DNA of 64,000 nucleotides from Joostella atrarenae (GCF_021764745.1 NZ_JAETXX010000006.1:172893-236892), one strand, 5' to 3'. Positions 35,701-44,910 are shown, counted from the first letter of the stretch. Numbers and translations are program-made. The notes: a model not told the origin generated them from the letters alone.

Positions 35701-36936
35701 ATGGCTGGAAATATTTTAAAGACAGGCAAGGTCATTACTAAGACAGCAGAGAAGATGACCCTAAACGCTAATAATGGAGATCTTATTTTAAATGCAGCTA
35801 AAAGTGTTAAATACTCTGCTAAAAAGGATATTATTTATGATAGTTACGTAGCACCCGAAGCCCAGCAAAGGGAAGAACTATTAGTAACTAAAGTAACTTG
35901 TGATGTTACAGAAGTAGAAATAGGCAAAACTTACACGTTTAAAGCAGTACAGTTTTCAAGGAAACCAAAAGATAAAAAAGAGCTAGAAAAAGTAAAATGG
36001 GCATATCAATTAGATGATGAAGGCATAAAAGATTTTCCAAAACAAGGACGTGTAGTTGGGAGTACCGTTGTAAAAGAGGTTACTATTAGCGACGAAGTTT
36101 GGGACAATAACAAAGTGAAAGTTTATGCTTATTTGCAAAAAGCAACAGATGATGTTAGTGCCGTGTGTGTAGTTAAGCTTACCGAAGTAATAAGATTAAT
36201 TATAACTAATGAAAAGACAGGGTATTCAATACAAGGACTAAAGGGTTTAGATTATACTTTTTCAGACCCTGTTGTTGTTGTTCCAACCTATAAGACAGAG
36301 ATTGTAAAAGCAAAAGTAGATTTTAAAAACAACATAAAACATTCAGAAGTTATTGATTCATTTAGCGTTACTAGAGATGCATGGTATAATTTAGGAAAAA
36401 CTAAAGATGAAAAATATAAATTATTAAATAGGGCATTCGTTCCTGCTGATTATTCTAGCAACTTATATAGTGTTTTTTGGATACCAAGTTACCCAAACCC
36501 AATGCATATTTCATCTAAATTAGATGCTTTTATTTTTACTCGTTTTGGGGAAAGAAAAATACCTGCACAGCCTTTAAGTACTCAATTTAATATTGACGGT
36601 ACACCAATTGATGGAGCTAGAGCTGATGAGAATTTTGCTACAGATATAATGATTCATGTTGGTGGTGTATATGAAGTTGGAGGTTACGACCATGTTGGAG
36701 GGTCATATGGCTGTTTTGCTTATACACCTAAAGATGATATATATGGAACACCTGAATTAGCTGAATTAGCTTCAAAGAATGATGACTATGATGACAAAGT
36801 TTCAAATAAGGATTGGGAAGATGTCGCAAACAAAATAAAAACACTTTCTTTTTTAGCAAAAATAAAGTTGCAAATTGAATTAAAAGAAAGGGATGAAAAT
36901 AAAAATTATTTTCCACCAAAAGTATTAAGTGATTAA
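35701..36936 (+). CDS. VgrG-linked candidate effector with an L,D-transpeptidase-like H-x15-SYGC motif
   Basis: 411 residues, one base after vgrG. Residues 1-45 (TLNANNGDLILNAAKS and onward) continue the beta-helix style of the VgrG needle, as if this protein extends or docks on the tip. An Ig-like domain follows (about 55-170). In the last third, His319 and Cys338 lie in MIHVGGVYEVGGYDHVGGSY followed by GCF, spacing H-x15-S-Y-G-C. This resembles the H-x14-17-[ST]-H-G-C active site described for L,D-transpeptidase-like T6SS effectors, except that Tyr replaces the second His. A peptidoglycan target is inferred. The 70-residue membrane protein after it is the candidate immunity protein. Confidence 0.6.
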   Translation: MAGNILKTGKVITKTAEKMTLNANNGDLILNAAKSVKYSAKKDIIYDSYVAPEAQQREELLVTKVTCDVTEVEIGKTYTFKAVQFSRKPKDKKELEKVKWAYQLDDEGIKDFPKQGRVVGSTVVKEVTISDEVWDNNKVKVYAYLQKATDDVSAVCVVKLTEVIRLIITNEKTGYSIQGLKGLDYTFSDPVVVVPTYKTEIVKAKVDFKNNIKHSEVIDSFSVTRDAWYNLGKTKDEKYKLLNRAFVPADYSSNLYSVFWIPSYPNPMHISSKLDAFIFTRFGERKIPAQPLSTQFNIDGTPIDGARADENFATDIMIHVGGVYEVGGYDHVGGSYGCFAYTPKDDIYGTPELAELASKNDDYDDKVSNKDWEDVANKIKTLSFLAKIKLQIELKERDENKNYFPPKVLSD

Positions 36937-36938
36937 AG

Positions 36939-37151
36939 ATGAAGAAAGGTTTAATTATAATAGGTCTGGTTTTGGGAGTGCTTATCGTTTTATTTGATGC
37001 TTCGCTTGCATATGCTGAAACTGCACCAATTAATAAGCAATGGGGTTTTTCTATTCCAAATAAAACAGCTTTTATTTTAAGGCTTACAGCAGTGAGTCTA
37101 TTTGGTGGGTTTTTAGGATGGGTAATTCATAAGATTTCAAAAAAAAGATGA
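36939..37151 (+). CDS. Small two-helix membrane protein, candidate immunity
   Basis: 70 residues with two hydrophobic segments (about 4-28 and 45-64) and a basic C-terminus (HKISKKR). It starts 2 bp after the stop of the H-x15-SYGC effector, the usual place for an immunity gene. The residues between the helices (AETAPINKQWGFSIPNKT) would be periplasmic, where a peptidoglycan-acting toxin would be met. No family recognised. Confidence 0.5.
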   Translation: MKKGLIIIGLVLGVLIVLFDASLAYAETAPINKQWGFSIPNKTAFILRLTAVSLFGGFLGWVIHKISKKR

Positions 37152-37215
37152 AAGTCTATGATTCTGCTAAAAAATAGCGAGGACTATAATTTTTAATGCC
37201 TTTAAAAAAAGAACT

Positions 37216-38049
37216 ATGAATCAAGCCCCATACATACTAGAAAATCCTCCAAAACGGCATCCCGTTTCAGATAAGAGAACCTACAATGTAAGTATACAAA
37301 CAAGTATTATAGGTGTAGAGAAGCCTGTAAAAAAAACTATAACTTATTTATTAGACATCTCGTATGAGAATCATTTTTTTTCTTTTATCAAGGGTAAGAC
37401 AACTGTAGATGGTGCTCCTGTTCCAACCAAAATAAATGAGCTATACCTTAAAGCAACTGAATCTTTAAATGCTATTGAGTTTCGTTGTACCGAACAAGGT
37501 AATGTAAATGAACTTTATAAGTATCGTCATTTGTTAAAAAAATGGGAACAAGTAAAAAGCATCATAAAGAAAGAGTTTACAGGAGCGTCCGTAGATCAGT
37601 TAATAACTAGATTAGATGTTACATATAATAACAAGCAGACATTGATACAGCGTATAAATTCGAATATTGTATTACAAACATTTTATCGTTCTTTTTTAAA
37701 TGATTATTTGGTGTATTATGGAAAGAGTAGAGCAACATTTAATTGTAGCGGTATTTTAGGAAATAATCTATTACCCTTTGCATCTGAAAAAACACTAAGC
37801 TTAAAAAATGAGCAATTGTATGTACAAACAGACGCTAGCTTAAACAAAGCAAAAATAAATACCGAACAACTAGAAGCTTATTTTAAAAATAAAGTTGAGG
37901 GCTTTAATTTAGACAATTTAGAAATAAGTATACAAGACTGCACCCTTTTAGATTATAAAAGTGTTTGGATAAATCAAAGTACAGTTACTAAAATTGTACA
38001 AGTTGGCAATTACAAAAAGCAAGTTATACTAACTTTACAAAACGTATAA
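37216..38049 (+). CDS. Unknown protein upstream of the large effector, possible adaptor or chaperone
   Basis: 277 residues, no signal peptide and no membrane segment. No family recognised. The first half is beta-rich (RTYNVSIQTSIIGVEKPVKK, ITYLLDISYENHFFSFIKGK); the second half is mixed. It ends 4 bp before the 1286-residue effector, so the two are probably translated together. Small cytoplasmic proteins just upstream of PAAR- or VgrG-linked effectors often serve as loading chaperones. That role is suggested here by position only. Confidence 0.45.
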   Translation: MNQAPYILENPPKRHPVSDKRTYNVSIQTSIIGVEKPVKKTITYLLDISYENHFFSFIKGKTTVDGAPVPTKINELYLKATESLNAIEFRCTEQGNVNELYKYRHLLKKWEQVKSIIKKEFTGASVDQLITRLDVTYNNKQTLIQRINSNIVLQTFYRSFLNDYLVYYGKSRATFNCSGILGNNLLPFASEKTLSLKNEQLYVQTDASLNKAKINTEQLEAYFKNKVEGFNLDNLEISIQDCTLLDYKSVWINQSTVTKIVQVGNYKKQVILTLQNV

Positions 38050-38053
38050 TCTT

Positions 38054-41000
38054 ATGGAAGACGATCCAATAATACATACAAGAAAACCAGGAGATAGTCC
38101 ATGGAGTTTAGCAGAAAAATATATTTCTGATTATAAGAAACACCACCCAAATACATCAATCAAAGAGCTCTTTAATAAAATAAAGGACGCTAACAAAATG
38201 TATGTGGATTGGGGCAAGTATAAGGAAGAGCCTATTTTAATTCCTATGGATATTCCAAAGGAAGAAGAAACAACAGCCCAAGAAACCAGTAGCGAAACTA
38301 CTTCAGAAAGCACTAGCACTACAGAAACAGAAGGAACAACCACACAAGAATCTTCAGGGAAACCAAATAAAGCAGGCATATACCCAATATGTAATGGTGC
38401 AGAATGTATGTGTGATCAAAGTAAAGAGAAACTGCCAGCATTATTAAAAGTAATAAGTCATGGACATGTTTATATAAACGATAAAGATGGAGCAGAAAAG
38501 TTAATAGCCACTACAAACGATTTACCTTTACCTTTTGAAAAACAAGCCAATACTTTTGGTACGTGTTTAAAGCAGCCTTTAGGTTTTGGACAATACAAAG
38601 CCTGTATACCTAATATAACCAAATGGGATAAAAGTTACCAAGCCATAAAATTAGCGCAAGCAGGAAATGGCGAAGCTTTATTAGAGGAGAGCGAAGGCGA
38701 ATGTAGTTTTAAAGGTAAAATAACTTTTACTACTCATGGGCAGAGCCAAGTAGTAACTATATCAGATGTTTCTCAGGTATCACCAGAAGTAGCACAAATG
38801 CTTTTAGGAGGTTTGCTGGATGAGGAGGAAATAGAAAAGTTAGCAAAAGGTGAGTTTGAAGACAAGGAGTCAATAGAAATATTAGACATTAACGTAAAAG
38901 GGGCATTAGCTCCAGATGATACTGGTACGTATAGGATAAACCAAGAGCTGTCAAAATTAACATTTCAGGTTAATAATCCTAAAACAATAACCAAGGAACA
39001 AGCATCAGCCATAAATTGGGCAGTATATGTTAAAAATAAAAATGGAATTTATAGGCATCATCATACGTTTATAGATCATGGAAAGACTTTTGTTTTTCCT
39101 TATCGCACTTTAGGAACATATGCAATAGAAGCCTATGGTGATACCAAAAAGTTTGATACTAATACAGGTAAAGGAGTAGCCAGTAACTTACTAGAGATAG
39201 CATACCAGCAAATAAAAGGATTAACTCTTTATGGAAATGAAGATAACCGCACACACATAAAGCAGATTCGACCTAAAGAAACAATTGTTATAGCTACTGA
39301 TACGCTATTTCCAGATGGTACAGCAATAAAACATAAAGATATTTATTGGGAAGTTATTTGTAATAAAGAGTCTATTGATTTTGAAAGAGTAACAGGTTCG
39401 ACGCAAATAAAAATAAAACCACAACTAAATACTAGCAGAAAAGAGGTTACTGTTAATGCAGCTCTAAATGGTAAAACAGAAAGCATAACTTTTACAATTA
39501 AAAATAATGTAGTTGCTAGGGTGAGTGCAGATAAAAATACGATTAGCGTTTTAAATCAGGGTGAATCTGCTAAAGAACGTCATCAAGTTACCTTTACCGC
39601 ACATTATGTATTGCCATATAATCAAGCATTGGGCGATGCTCCACCCAAATGGTGCATTTATGATAAAGGTGAAGCAGCAAACGATAATAATATAGTAGCA
39701 AACGAAAATGGGTTAACCTATACAGGTACATCCGAGAAAGAAGGGGAGTGGCATGTAGAAGCTTTTGCAAAATATCCAAATGGAACCAACGCTACGATAA
39801 AGGCTATTCAACCCAAAATTACCAAAGCCTACTGGGCTGATAAAAATGGTAATTCAATAAGTAAAAGTGGTTTTGAACATAAAGTGTATATCCATATAGA
39901 AACCGTAGGTTTACAAGGAGAACAACTACAACCAAATGTTTGGTTTGGTAAAAAGGGGAGCACTTCCTATACAAAGCAACAAGCAAACTGTATAGAAATA
40001 GAAAAAGTAAATGGTATTATAAACCAAGGTTTTAAATTACCAAAGTATGAAAAAACAGATAATTTAGAATATTTTTTTACTATTGAAGAGTTTGGTTTTT
40101 ATGTACAAGGTACAGACCAATTTCCAAAGGCCAACAATGAATATATAATATCGGACAATTGCACACCAAAATACCTAAATGTAAGTAGCAAGAAAAAAAT
40201 AACAGGCTTAAAAATTTATGAAAGCGATGGAAGTTTACATACAGGTATCATTAAGTATGGCGATACCGTAAATATAAAACTTAGCAGCAGAAATTTTGTT
40301 GGAGAAACCTTAAACTTTGAAGTATTTGAAGATGTAAAGCAAGACAACTATACCGACAATTATAGTAGCTATGATACTATGGATGATGTTAATAAAAACA
40401 TCACTGTCTGTGTAGAAATAGATGACGAAGGTAATGGTGAGACTACTTTTGCAATACCTCAAACATGGGAGAGTGAACATAAAGTAGGCAAGGAAGGTAT
40501 TCCGCGTATGTTTTATCTTAAATGTAAAGAAACCGAAGAAGAGTTTCCAAGAGCCTATTTTATTAAAAATGTAAACCAAGGCACCGAAGAAAAAAAGCAA
40601 AAAAATGACTATGAGCTAGACATAGGGATCTTTTCAGGAGGTTATGTAGTACATAAGCGCATAAATGCCCTCATGCTAAAAGTAGCCACGTCTGTAGAAT
40701 TAAGCGAAGCTACTGAAAAAAATAATGCTGTTATCCTTGGGGAGGAGTTAACTCCTATTGAAAAAAACAACCTCGCAACTTGTGAGCCTTTAAGCTGGGG
40801 AAAGAAACTCTCTTGTGATGAAAGAAAAAAAGTTATCGAAATTGCTGAAAGATTACAAGCAGACCCAAATATTTTTATGTGTGCTATGGCTCTGGAAACA
40901 GGTGGTAAATTCGACCCTTCAATTCAAAATAAAAAAACTAAAGCTACAGGTTTAATACAATTTATGCCAGATACAGCTAGAGGCCTTGACACTAGTGTTC

Positions 41001-41914
41001 AAGAATTAAAAAAAATGACTGTTTTAGAGCAACTAGACTATGTTGAGAAGCATTTAAAATCAAAAAAGGGAAAGTTAAATACATTAGTTGATTTTTATTT
41101 AGCAATACTTTTTCCTGTTGATTGTGGTAAAGGTAACGAGCCTAACCATATTGTGTTTGATAAAACCTTAGAGTTAGATTATAAAAATAATGAGGTAGTA
41201 AAAAACACAAAATATTATAGATACTATGGTTACGATGCAAATTCAGCATTTCACAAAGAGAAGCCAGAAAATAACAAAACATATGTTTGGGAAATTAAAA
41301 AAGAGATTGAAAGATGGGAACTACAAGGAAAAGGATTTGTTAATAAGTGTAAAAGAGATACAAGTAATTGTAAATATGGTAGTAGTACTGCATTTGCTGA
41401 AGGAGTTTGCCCAGATTGCGGACAAGTACATATTGATTTGAGAGGAGATAATAATAAATGGAAAACTCAAGAACCTCAGGAATGTTGGAAAGCTTGTATT
41501 GATATTTTAACAAATTATTCTTTACCTCACTTGTCTGGATATCCACAAAATAGAATTTTAGTTTCCAAGCAGGAAGGAACAACGATGAGTAGCTTAAATG
41601 ATTATCAAATGGGAATTGATTATATTGATAATCAATTAAAATTGAAGAATCCTGTACTAGTGGGTGTAGACCGTTCAGTGAAGATATCTACATATAATTC
41701 TCATAAAGCAACAGATCATTTTGTTGTTATAGTTGGTAAAATATGTAAAGACTCTAAAGTTAGTTACATATTTTATGAAGTAGGAACAAGTCATAAAGAT
41801 AAAGGAACAAGTTCTTTAAATTTACTTTCATTAGAAGACAATTTTATAAAAGGATCTCCTGTTTATAATTCAGCTCATAAGTATACAGTAACAGAAATAA
41901 GAAAGAATAAATGA
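38054..41914 (+). CDS. Multidomain T6SS effector: LysM-like, PAAR-like (DUF4280), Ig repeats, lytic transglycosylase, cysteine peptidase
   Basis: 1286 residues. LysM-like segment (1-72), Thr/Ser/Glu linker (73-105), DUF4280 PAAR-like spike domain (about 107-245, starting GIYPICNGAECMCD), then several Ig-like domains to about 870. The toxic part begins after a junction at NNAVILGEEL (890-899). First comes an SLT-type lytic transglycosylase (about 918-1000) with catalytic Glu948 in CAMALETGGKF and GLIQFMP. Then a four-Cys zinc-knuckle-like segment (about 1099-1125, ending CPDCGQVHIDL), then a papain/NlpC-like peptidase with Cys1144 (ECWKAC) and His1222 (TDHFVVIVG). It would cut both glycan and peptide of peptidoglycan. 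The stop overlaps the start of a lipoprotein gene (ATGA), the candidate immunity gene. Confidence 0.78.
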   Translation: MEDDPIIHTRKPGDSPWSLAEKYISDYKKHHPNTSIKELFNKIKDANKMYVDWGKYKEEPILIPMDIPKEEETTAQETSSETTSESTSTTETEGTTTQESSGKPNKAGIYPICNGAECMCDQSKEKLPALLKVISHGHVYINDKDGAEKLIATTNDLPLPFEKQANTFGTCLKQPLGFGQYKACIPNITKWDKSYQAIKLAQAGNGEALLEESEGECSFKGKITFTTHGQSQVVTISDVSQVSPEVAQMLLGGLLDEEEIEKLAKGEFEDKESIEILDINVKGALAPDDTGTYRINQELSKLTFQVNNPKTITKEQASAINWAVYVKNKNGIYRHHHTFIDHGKTFVFPYRTLGTYAIEAYGDTKKFDTNTGKGVASNLLEIAYQQIKGLTLYGNEDNRTHIKQIRPKETIVIATDTLFPDGTAIKHKDIYWEVICNKESIDFERVTGSTQIKIKPQLNTSRKEVTVNAALNGKTESITFTIKNNVVARVSADKNTISVLNQGESAKERHQVTFTAHYVLPYNQALGDAPPKWCIYDKGEAANDNNIVANENGLTYTGTSEKEGEWHVEAFAKYPNGTNATIKAIQPKITKAYWADKNGNSISKSGFEHKVYIHIETVGLQGEQLQPNVWFGKKGSTSYTKQQANCIEIEKVNGIINQGFKLPKYEKTDNLEYFFTIEEFGFYVQGTDQFPKANNEYIISDNCTPKYLNVSSKKKITGLKIYESDGSLHTGIIKYGDTVNIKLSSRNFVGETLNFEVFEDVKQDNYTDNYSSYDTMDDVNKNITVCVEIDDEGNGETTFAIPQTWESEHKVGKEGIPRMFYLKCKETEEEFPRAYFIKNVNQGTEEKKQKNDYELDIGIFSGGYVVHKRINALMLKVATSVELSEATEKNNAVILGEELTPIEKNNLATCEPLSWGKKLSCDERKKVIEIAERLQADPNIFMCAMALETGGKFDPSIQNKKTKATGLIQFMPDTARGLDTSVQELKKMTVLEQLDYVEKHLKSKKGKLNTLVDFYLAILFPVDCGKGNEPNHIVFDKTLELDYKNNEVVKNTKYYRYYGYDANSAFHKEKPENNKTYVWEIKKEIERWELQGKGFVNKCKRDTSNCKYGSSTAFAEGVCPDCGQVHIDLRGDNNKWKTQEPQECWKACIDILTNYSLPHLSGYPQNRILVSKQEGTTMSSLNDYQMGIDYIDNQLKLKNPVLVGVDRSVKISTYNSHKATDHFVVIVGKICKDSKVSYIFYEVGTSHKDKGTSSLNLLSLEDNFIKGSPVYNSAHKYTVTEIRKNK

Positions 41915-42696
41915 TGAAGAAAGCAACTATAATCTTTATATGCTCTATCATAATGATTGGGTGTGAGACAAACAGTAGCATTGATTATTATAAAAAATAT
42001 TTATTAGGTTCAAATTATTATAGATTAGATGAGTATAATTCAAAACTTGTAATTTTTGAAAGCTGTGCAGCATCTGTACCTTCTTTTAAATTTTACACAG
42101 ACAGTCTTTATCAGAATTGGGGACAAGAGTCCTACTATCTTTACATAAAAAAGATAGATTTTAAAAATAACATAATGTCTATTAAAGCATCATATTCAAA
42201 AAAAGAAAAATCTTTTGAAGAAGTAATTTTCTTATTAGACACTGTGAATAAAACAGTAAAGTATAATAATCAAATATATATTGACTCATTATACTCAAAT
42301 AAATATGAATATGTAAAAGAACCTTGTATTAATTGTTGGGATAAGGAAACTTGTAACAAATTAGCTCTTGAAGAAAAAGAAAGAAAGGAAAGACCATTAT
42401 ATATTAAAAATTGGCAAGGTGTTTATAGTTTTAATTATCATATTATTCATATGGGTGAAGAATTTAAAGGCATTGTTAAATTTTATCTAAAAGAAACTTT
42501 ATATGTTTTGTTTGATGAGGATAAAGAATCTTTAGAAATTGTAAAGGCAACCAAGGACACATTAAAATTACAAAATTCTAACGGAGATATTTATAAAATA
42601 AATAAAGATGAACAAGGCAATTTTAGTGTGAGTGGTAATAATATCTATATGTTAAATCCACCTAACGAAAGTTATTTGTTAACTAAAGAAAAATAA
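41911..42696 (+). CDS. Lipoprotein, candidate immunity to the transglycosylase/peptidase effector
   Basis: 261 residues, lipobox IMIGC (Cys18), so exported and lipid-anchored, where a periplasmic peptidoglycan hydrolase would be met. Its ATG overlaps the effector stop codon (ATGATG at 41911-41916; the second ATG is equally possible). A CxxC-containing segment (EPCINCWDKETC) in the middle may form a disulfide. No family recognised with certainty. Its stop codon is followed at once, at 42697, by a 12-bp match to the effector gene. Confidence 0.6.
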   Translation: MMKKATIIFICSIIMIGCETNSSIDYYKKYLLGSNYYRLDEYNSKLVIFESCAASVPSFKFYTDSLYQNWGQESYYLYIKKIDFKNNIMSIKASYSKKEKSFEEVIFLLDTVNKTVKYNNQIYIDSLYSNKYEYVKEPCINCWDKETCNKLALEEKERKERPLYIKNWQGVYSFNYHIIHMGEEFKGIVKFYLKETLYVLFDEDKESLEIVKATKDTLKLQNSNGDIYKINKDEQGNFSVSGNNIYMLNPPNESYLLTKEK

Positions 42697-42778
42697 TTTC
42701 CAAGAGCCCACAACATAACAAACCCCAATACTAAGTAAATAAACCGAAAAAGAAAGCACCAGCAGTATAATAGCTTTA
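42697..42778 (+). repeat. Degenerate remnant of the large effector gene before the orphan tip
   Basis: TTTCCAAGAGCC at 42697-42708 is identical to 40544-40555 in the large effector gene and reads FPRA in the same way. The segment then diverges, with a stop and a frameshift, and returns to a homologous frame just before the next ATG (SIIALMLKV against RINALMLKV). It is the upstream edge of a displaced toxin cassette. Confidence 0.7.
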
Positions 42779-44008
42779 ATGTTAAAAGTATCAAGCAGCA
42801 AAGAATTTGATATCCTTGCAGAAACCAATAATGCTGTTATCCTTGGGGAGGAGTTGAAGTTTGAGGAGAAACAAGAAGAAAAAAAAGTTTGTGAGTGTGA
42901 AGCAAGAGTAAGAGCATATATGCGAATGTTAAGGGCTGGTGAAGGAACAGAAAAAGAAGTTGGGTATACCAAACTATTTGGGCATGGTGACTTTACAAAA
43001 TCACCGCATAATAAAGATATGTCAGACCATCCCAAAATAAAAGTATATTGGTATACCAAAAGTGACGGTGTTAAAGTTTACAGCTCTGCTGCTGGCGCAT
43101 ACCAAGTAATGGGATATACTTGGGATGACACTAATATGAAAATACAGCGTAAAGTTTATGGTATAAAAGATTTTTCACCATTAAATCAAGACTTATTCTG
43201 TATTATCATTTTTAAGCATAAACGTAAGGGGATGCTTAAATTAATTCTTGAAGGGAAAATACAAGAGGCTACCGAGAAATACGGTAGTTACGAATGGGCA
43301 AGCTTACCCCCTGGAAGATATGGTCAACCAAGTAAAACAATGAAGGAAGCTCTTAAGCTTTATGATGACAGTTTAAAGGATGAATTGGCAGAAAAGAGTA
43401 ATTTACATCTTGAAAAAGGCTTTTTAAAGAAGTTCGGGGTTAGTTGTAAATGTGGTAAAAAAGAAGTTTGTTTAGATTGTAGAAAAGAACATATTGATTT
43501 AGCAGATGAAAGTAAATGGGTATCTCAGTTTGATATAGAAAGACCTAAGCTGGCTTGTTGGAGGGCATTTAATAAGATACTTATGAATTATGGTTTAAAA
43601 GAAGGATCGGGATATCCAACAAATTTGATTCAAACTGTGCTTGAACAAAATGATACATTAGTAGTGAAAAAAGCAAAAGAAGGATTGGACTATTTGGATG
43701 AACAAATAAACAAAAAATTCCCAGTACTAGTAGGAGTAAATCATACATTAAGAAAAGATAAAACAAGAAATAAGAATATTAATGAGGGCACTACAGACCA
43801 CTTTATTGTTATTGTTGGTAGGGGATGTGAAGAAGGAAGAATATTTTATAGATACTTTGAAGTAGGAACTTATCCTATCAATAAAAATGTAAAAGGTATT
43901 AATGCAAATAATAAGCTTTATTTGCAATTAGATAATAAAATTACGGGAGAATTTGCTGGAGGGTCTAAAACTTATACAATAACCCAAGTTAGAAGAAATA
44001 AATATTAA
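42779..44008 (+). CDS. Orphan effector tip: lambda-endolysin-like muramidase plus cysteine peptidase
   Basis: 409 residues. Residues 1-26 (MLKV to NNAVILGEEL) match residues 874-899 of the large effector, so this is a toxin tip lacking the PAAR-like delivery part. Residues of about 40-200 look like a phage lambda R-type (GH104) lytic transglycosylase: Glu55 in RAGEGT, SDHPK, SAAGAYQVMGYTWDD, and YGIKDFSPLNQD. A Cys-rich segment (CKCGKKEVCLDCRKEHIDL) and a peptidase with Cys260 (ACWRAF) and His341 (TDHFIVIVG) follow, closely resembling the C-terminus of the large effector. Without the delivery domains it can be secreted only if recombined onto them or carried otherwise. Confidence 0.75.
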   Translation: MLKVSSSKEFDILAETNNAVILGEELKFEEKQEEKKVCECEARVRAYMRMLRAGEGTEKEVGYTKLFGHGDFTKSPHNKDMSDHPKIKVYWYTKSDGVKVYSSAAGAYQVMGYTWDDTNMKIQRKVYGIKDFSPLNQDLFCIIIFKHKRKGMLKLILEGKIQEATEKYGSYEWASLPPGRYGQPSKTMKEALKLYDDSLKDELAEKSNLHLEKGFLKKFGVSCKCGKKEVCLDCRKEHIDLADESKWVSQFDIERPKLACWRAFNKILMNYGLKEGSGYPTNLIQTVLEQNDTLVVKKAKEGLDYLDEQINKKFPVLVGVNHTLRKDKTRNKNINEGTTDHFIVIVGRGCEEGRIFYRYFEVGTYPINKNVKGINANNKLYLQLDNKITGEFAGGSKTYTITQVRRNKY

Positions 44009-44013
44009 AAAAG

Positions 44014-44853
44014 ATGAAAAAAGGGAATTTATATGCATACATACTTATATACTTATTTATTACCTCTTGTGAGACAAGTAAAGTACCAGAAAGCTTATCA
44101 AATACAACATGGCAATTTATCGAATATAAAGAAGAGAAAAAGTATAGACCTTGTATGAAAAGTTTTTTAAATTTTGAAATAAAGAATGATAGTCTATATT
44201 TCTACAGGATGTCAGTTGAAGTTGAAAAAATAAAAAAAATAGAAGAGATTACTGATGGATTTATTATCTCTTTTGAAGATTTTACAGAAAATGTAGAATA
44301 TAGGCTGTATTGGATAGATGAAGAAAAGAGAATAATTCTGTGGGAGTACTATAATCTTGATGATGAAAAGGTTAATCCTGACTTTAGCTTTTATACTATT
44401 GATAATAAAAATTATGATTCTTTACCTAAGGAGCAATGCAATGATTCACGCATAAAAGAAAAATCTTCTCCTTTAGGATTAAACGATAACTGGAAAACAA
44501 ATTGTGATGATTTAGGAATACTAAAAATAAATAATGAGAACATCTTTATTGAAGTAAATTCAAATCAAATTTATGTAGATGGAGAATTAAGAAAGGAAAA
44601 TGATTCAATATATCATATATATTTAAACAAGCCTAATGATTTAGGAGCTGGGGGCGCGCGCTTAAATTGGGGTAGCTTTTCAAAAGATAGTATAATTGGT
44701 GTAATCAGCTATAATAATGTATCAGACATTATAAATTTTAATTGGCTTGGTTTTTACAATACAGAAACTCATCATAGAGATTGGACTGAAAATAGTGACT
44801 TTCAATTGCAATCGGAGAAACTAAAAGATATAAAACTAATAAGGTGTAAATAG
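44014..44853 (+). CDS. Lipoprotein, candidate immunity to the orphan tip
   Basis: 279 residues, lipobox FITSC (Cys19). It starts 5 bp after the orphan effector and is not evidently similar to the other lipoprotein at 41911. The protein is rich in charged and aromatic residues with a beta-rich look (lipocalin-like opening SNTTWQFIEYKEEKKY). A periplasm-facing lipoprotein next to a peptidoglycan hydrolase fits immunity. Keeping such a gene makes sense even if the toxin tip is silent, because sister cells may still deploy it. Confidence 0.55.
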   Translation: MKKGNLYAYILIYLFITSCETSKVPESLSNTTWQFIEYKEEKKYRPCMKSFLNFEIKNDSLYFYRMSVEVEKIKKIEEITDGFIISFEDFTENVEYRLYWIDEEKRIILWEYYNLDDEKVNPDFSFYTIDNKNYDSLPKEQCNDSRIKEKSSPLGLNDNWKTNCDDLGILKINNENIFIEVNSNQIYVDGELRKENDSIYHIYLNKPNDLGAGGARLNWGSFSKDSIIGVISYNNVSDIINFNWLGFYNTETHHRDWTENSDFQLQSEKLKDIKLIRCK

Positions 44854-44910
44854 AAGGAATATAATAAACTTAAAATATCATTCAAGTCACAACTTTTTAG
44901 CATCCTCTAA

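Noticed and set aside
35690..35830. Frameshift splitting one long VgrG gene into two
   Set aside because: VgrG already has a normal length and a complete needle; the next frame has its own ATG one base after the stop, and a distinct domain order.
42679..43059. 126-codon minus-strand open frame across the cassette junction
   Set aside because: Antisense to the orphan effector, whose muramidase motifs are clear; no start context or family character.
42779..43400. Prophage remnant, because of the lambda-endolysin-like domain
   Set aside because: No holin, spanin, capsid or integrase genes are near; the domain is fused to a peptidase shared with the T6SS effector and joined at its junction sequence.
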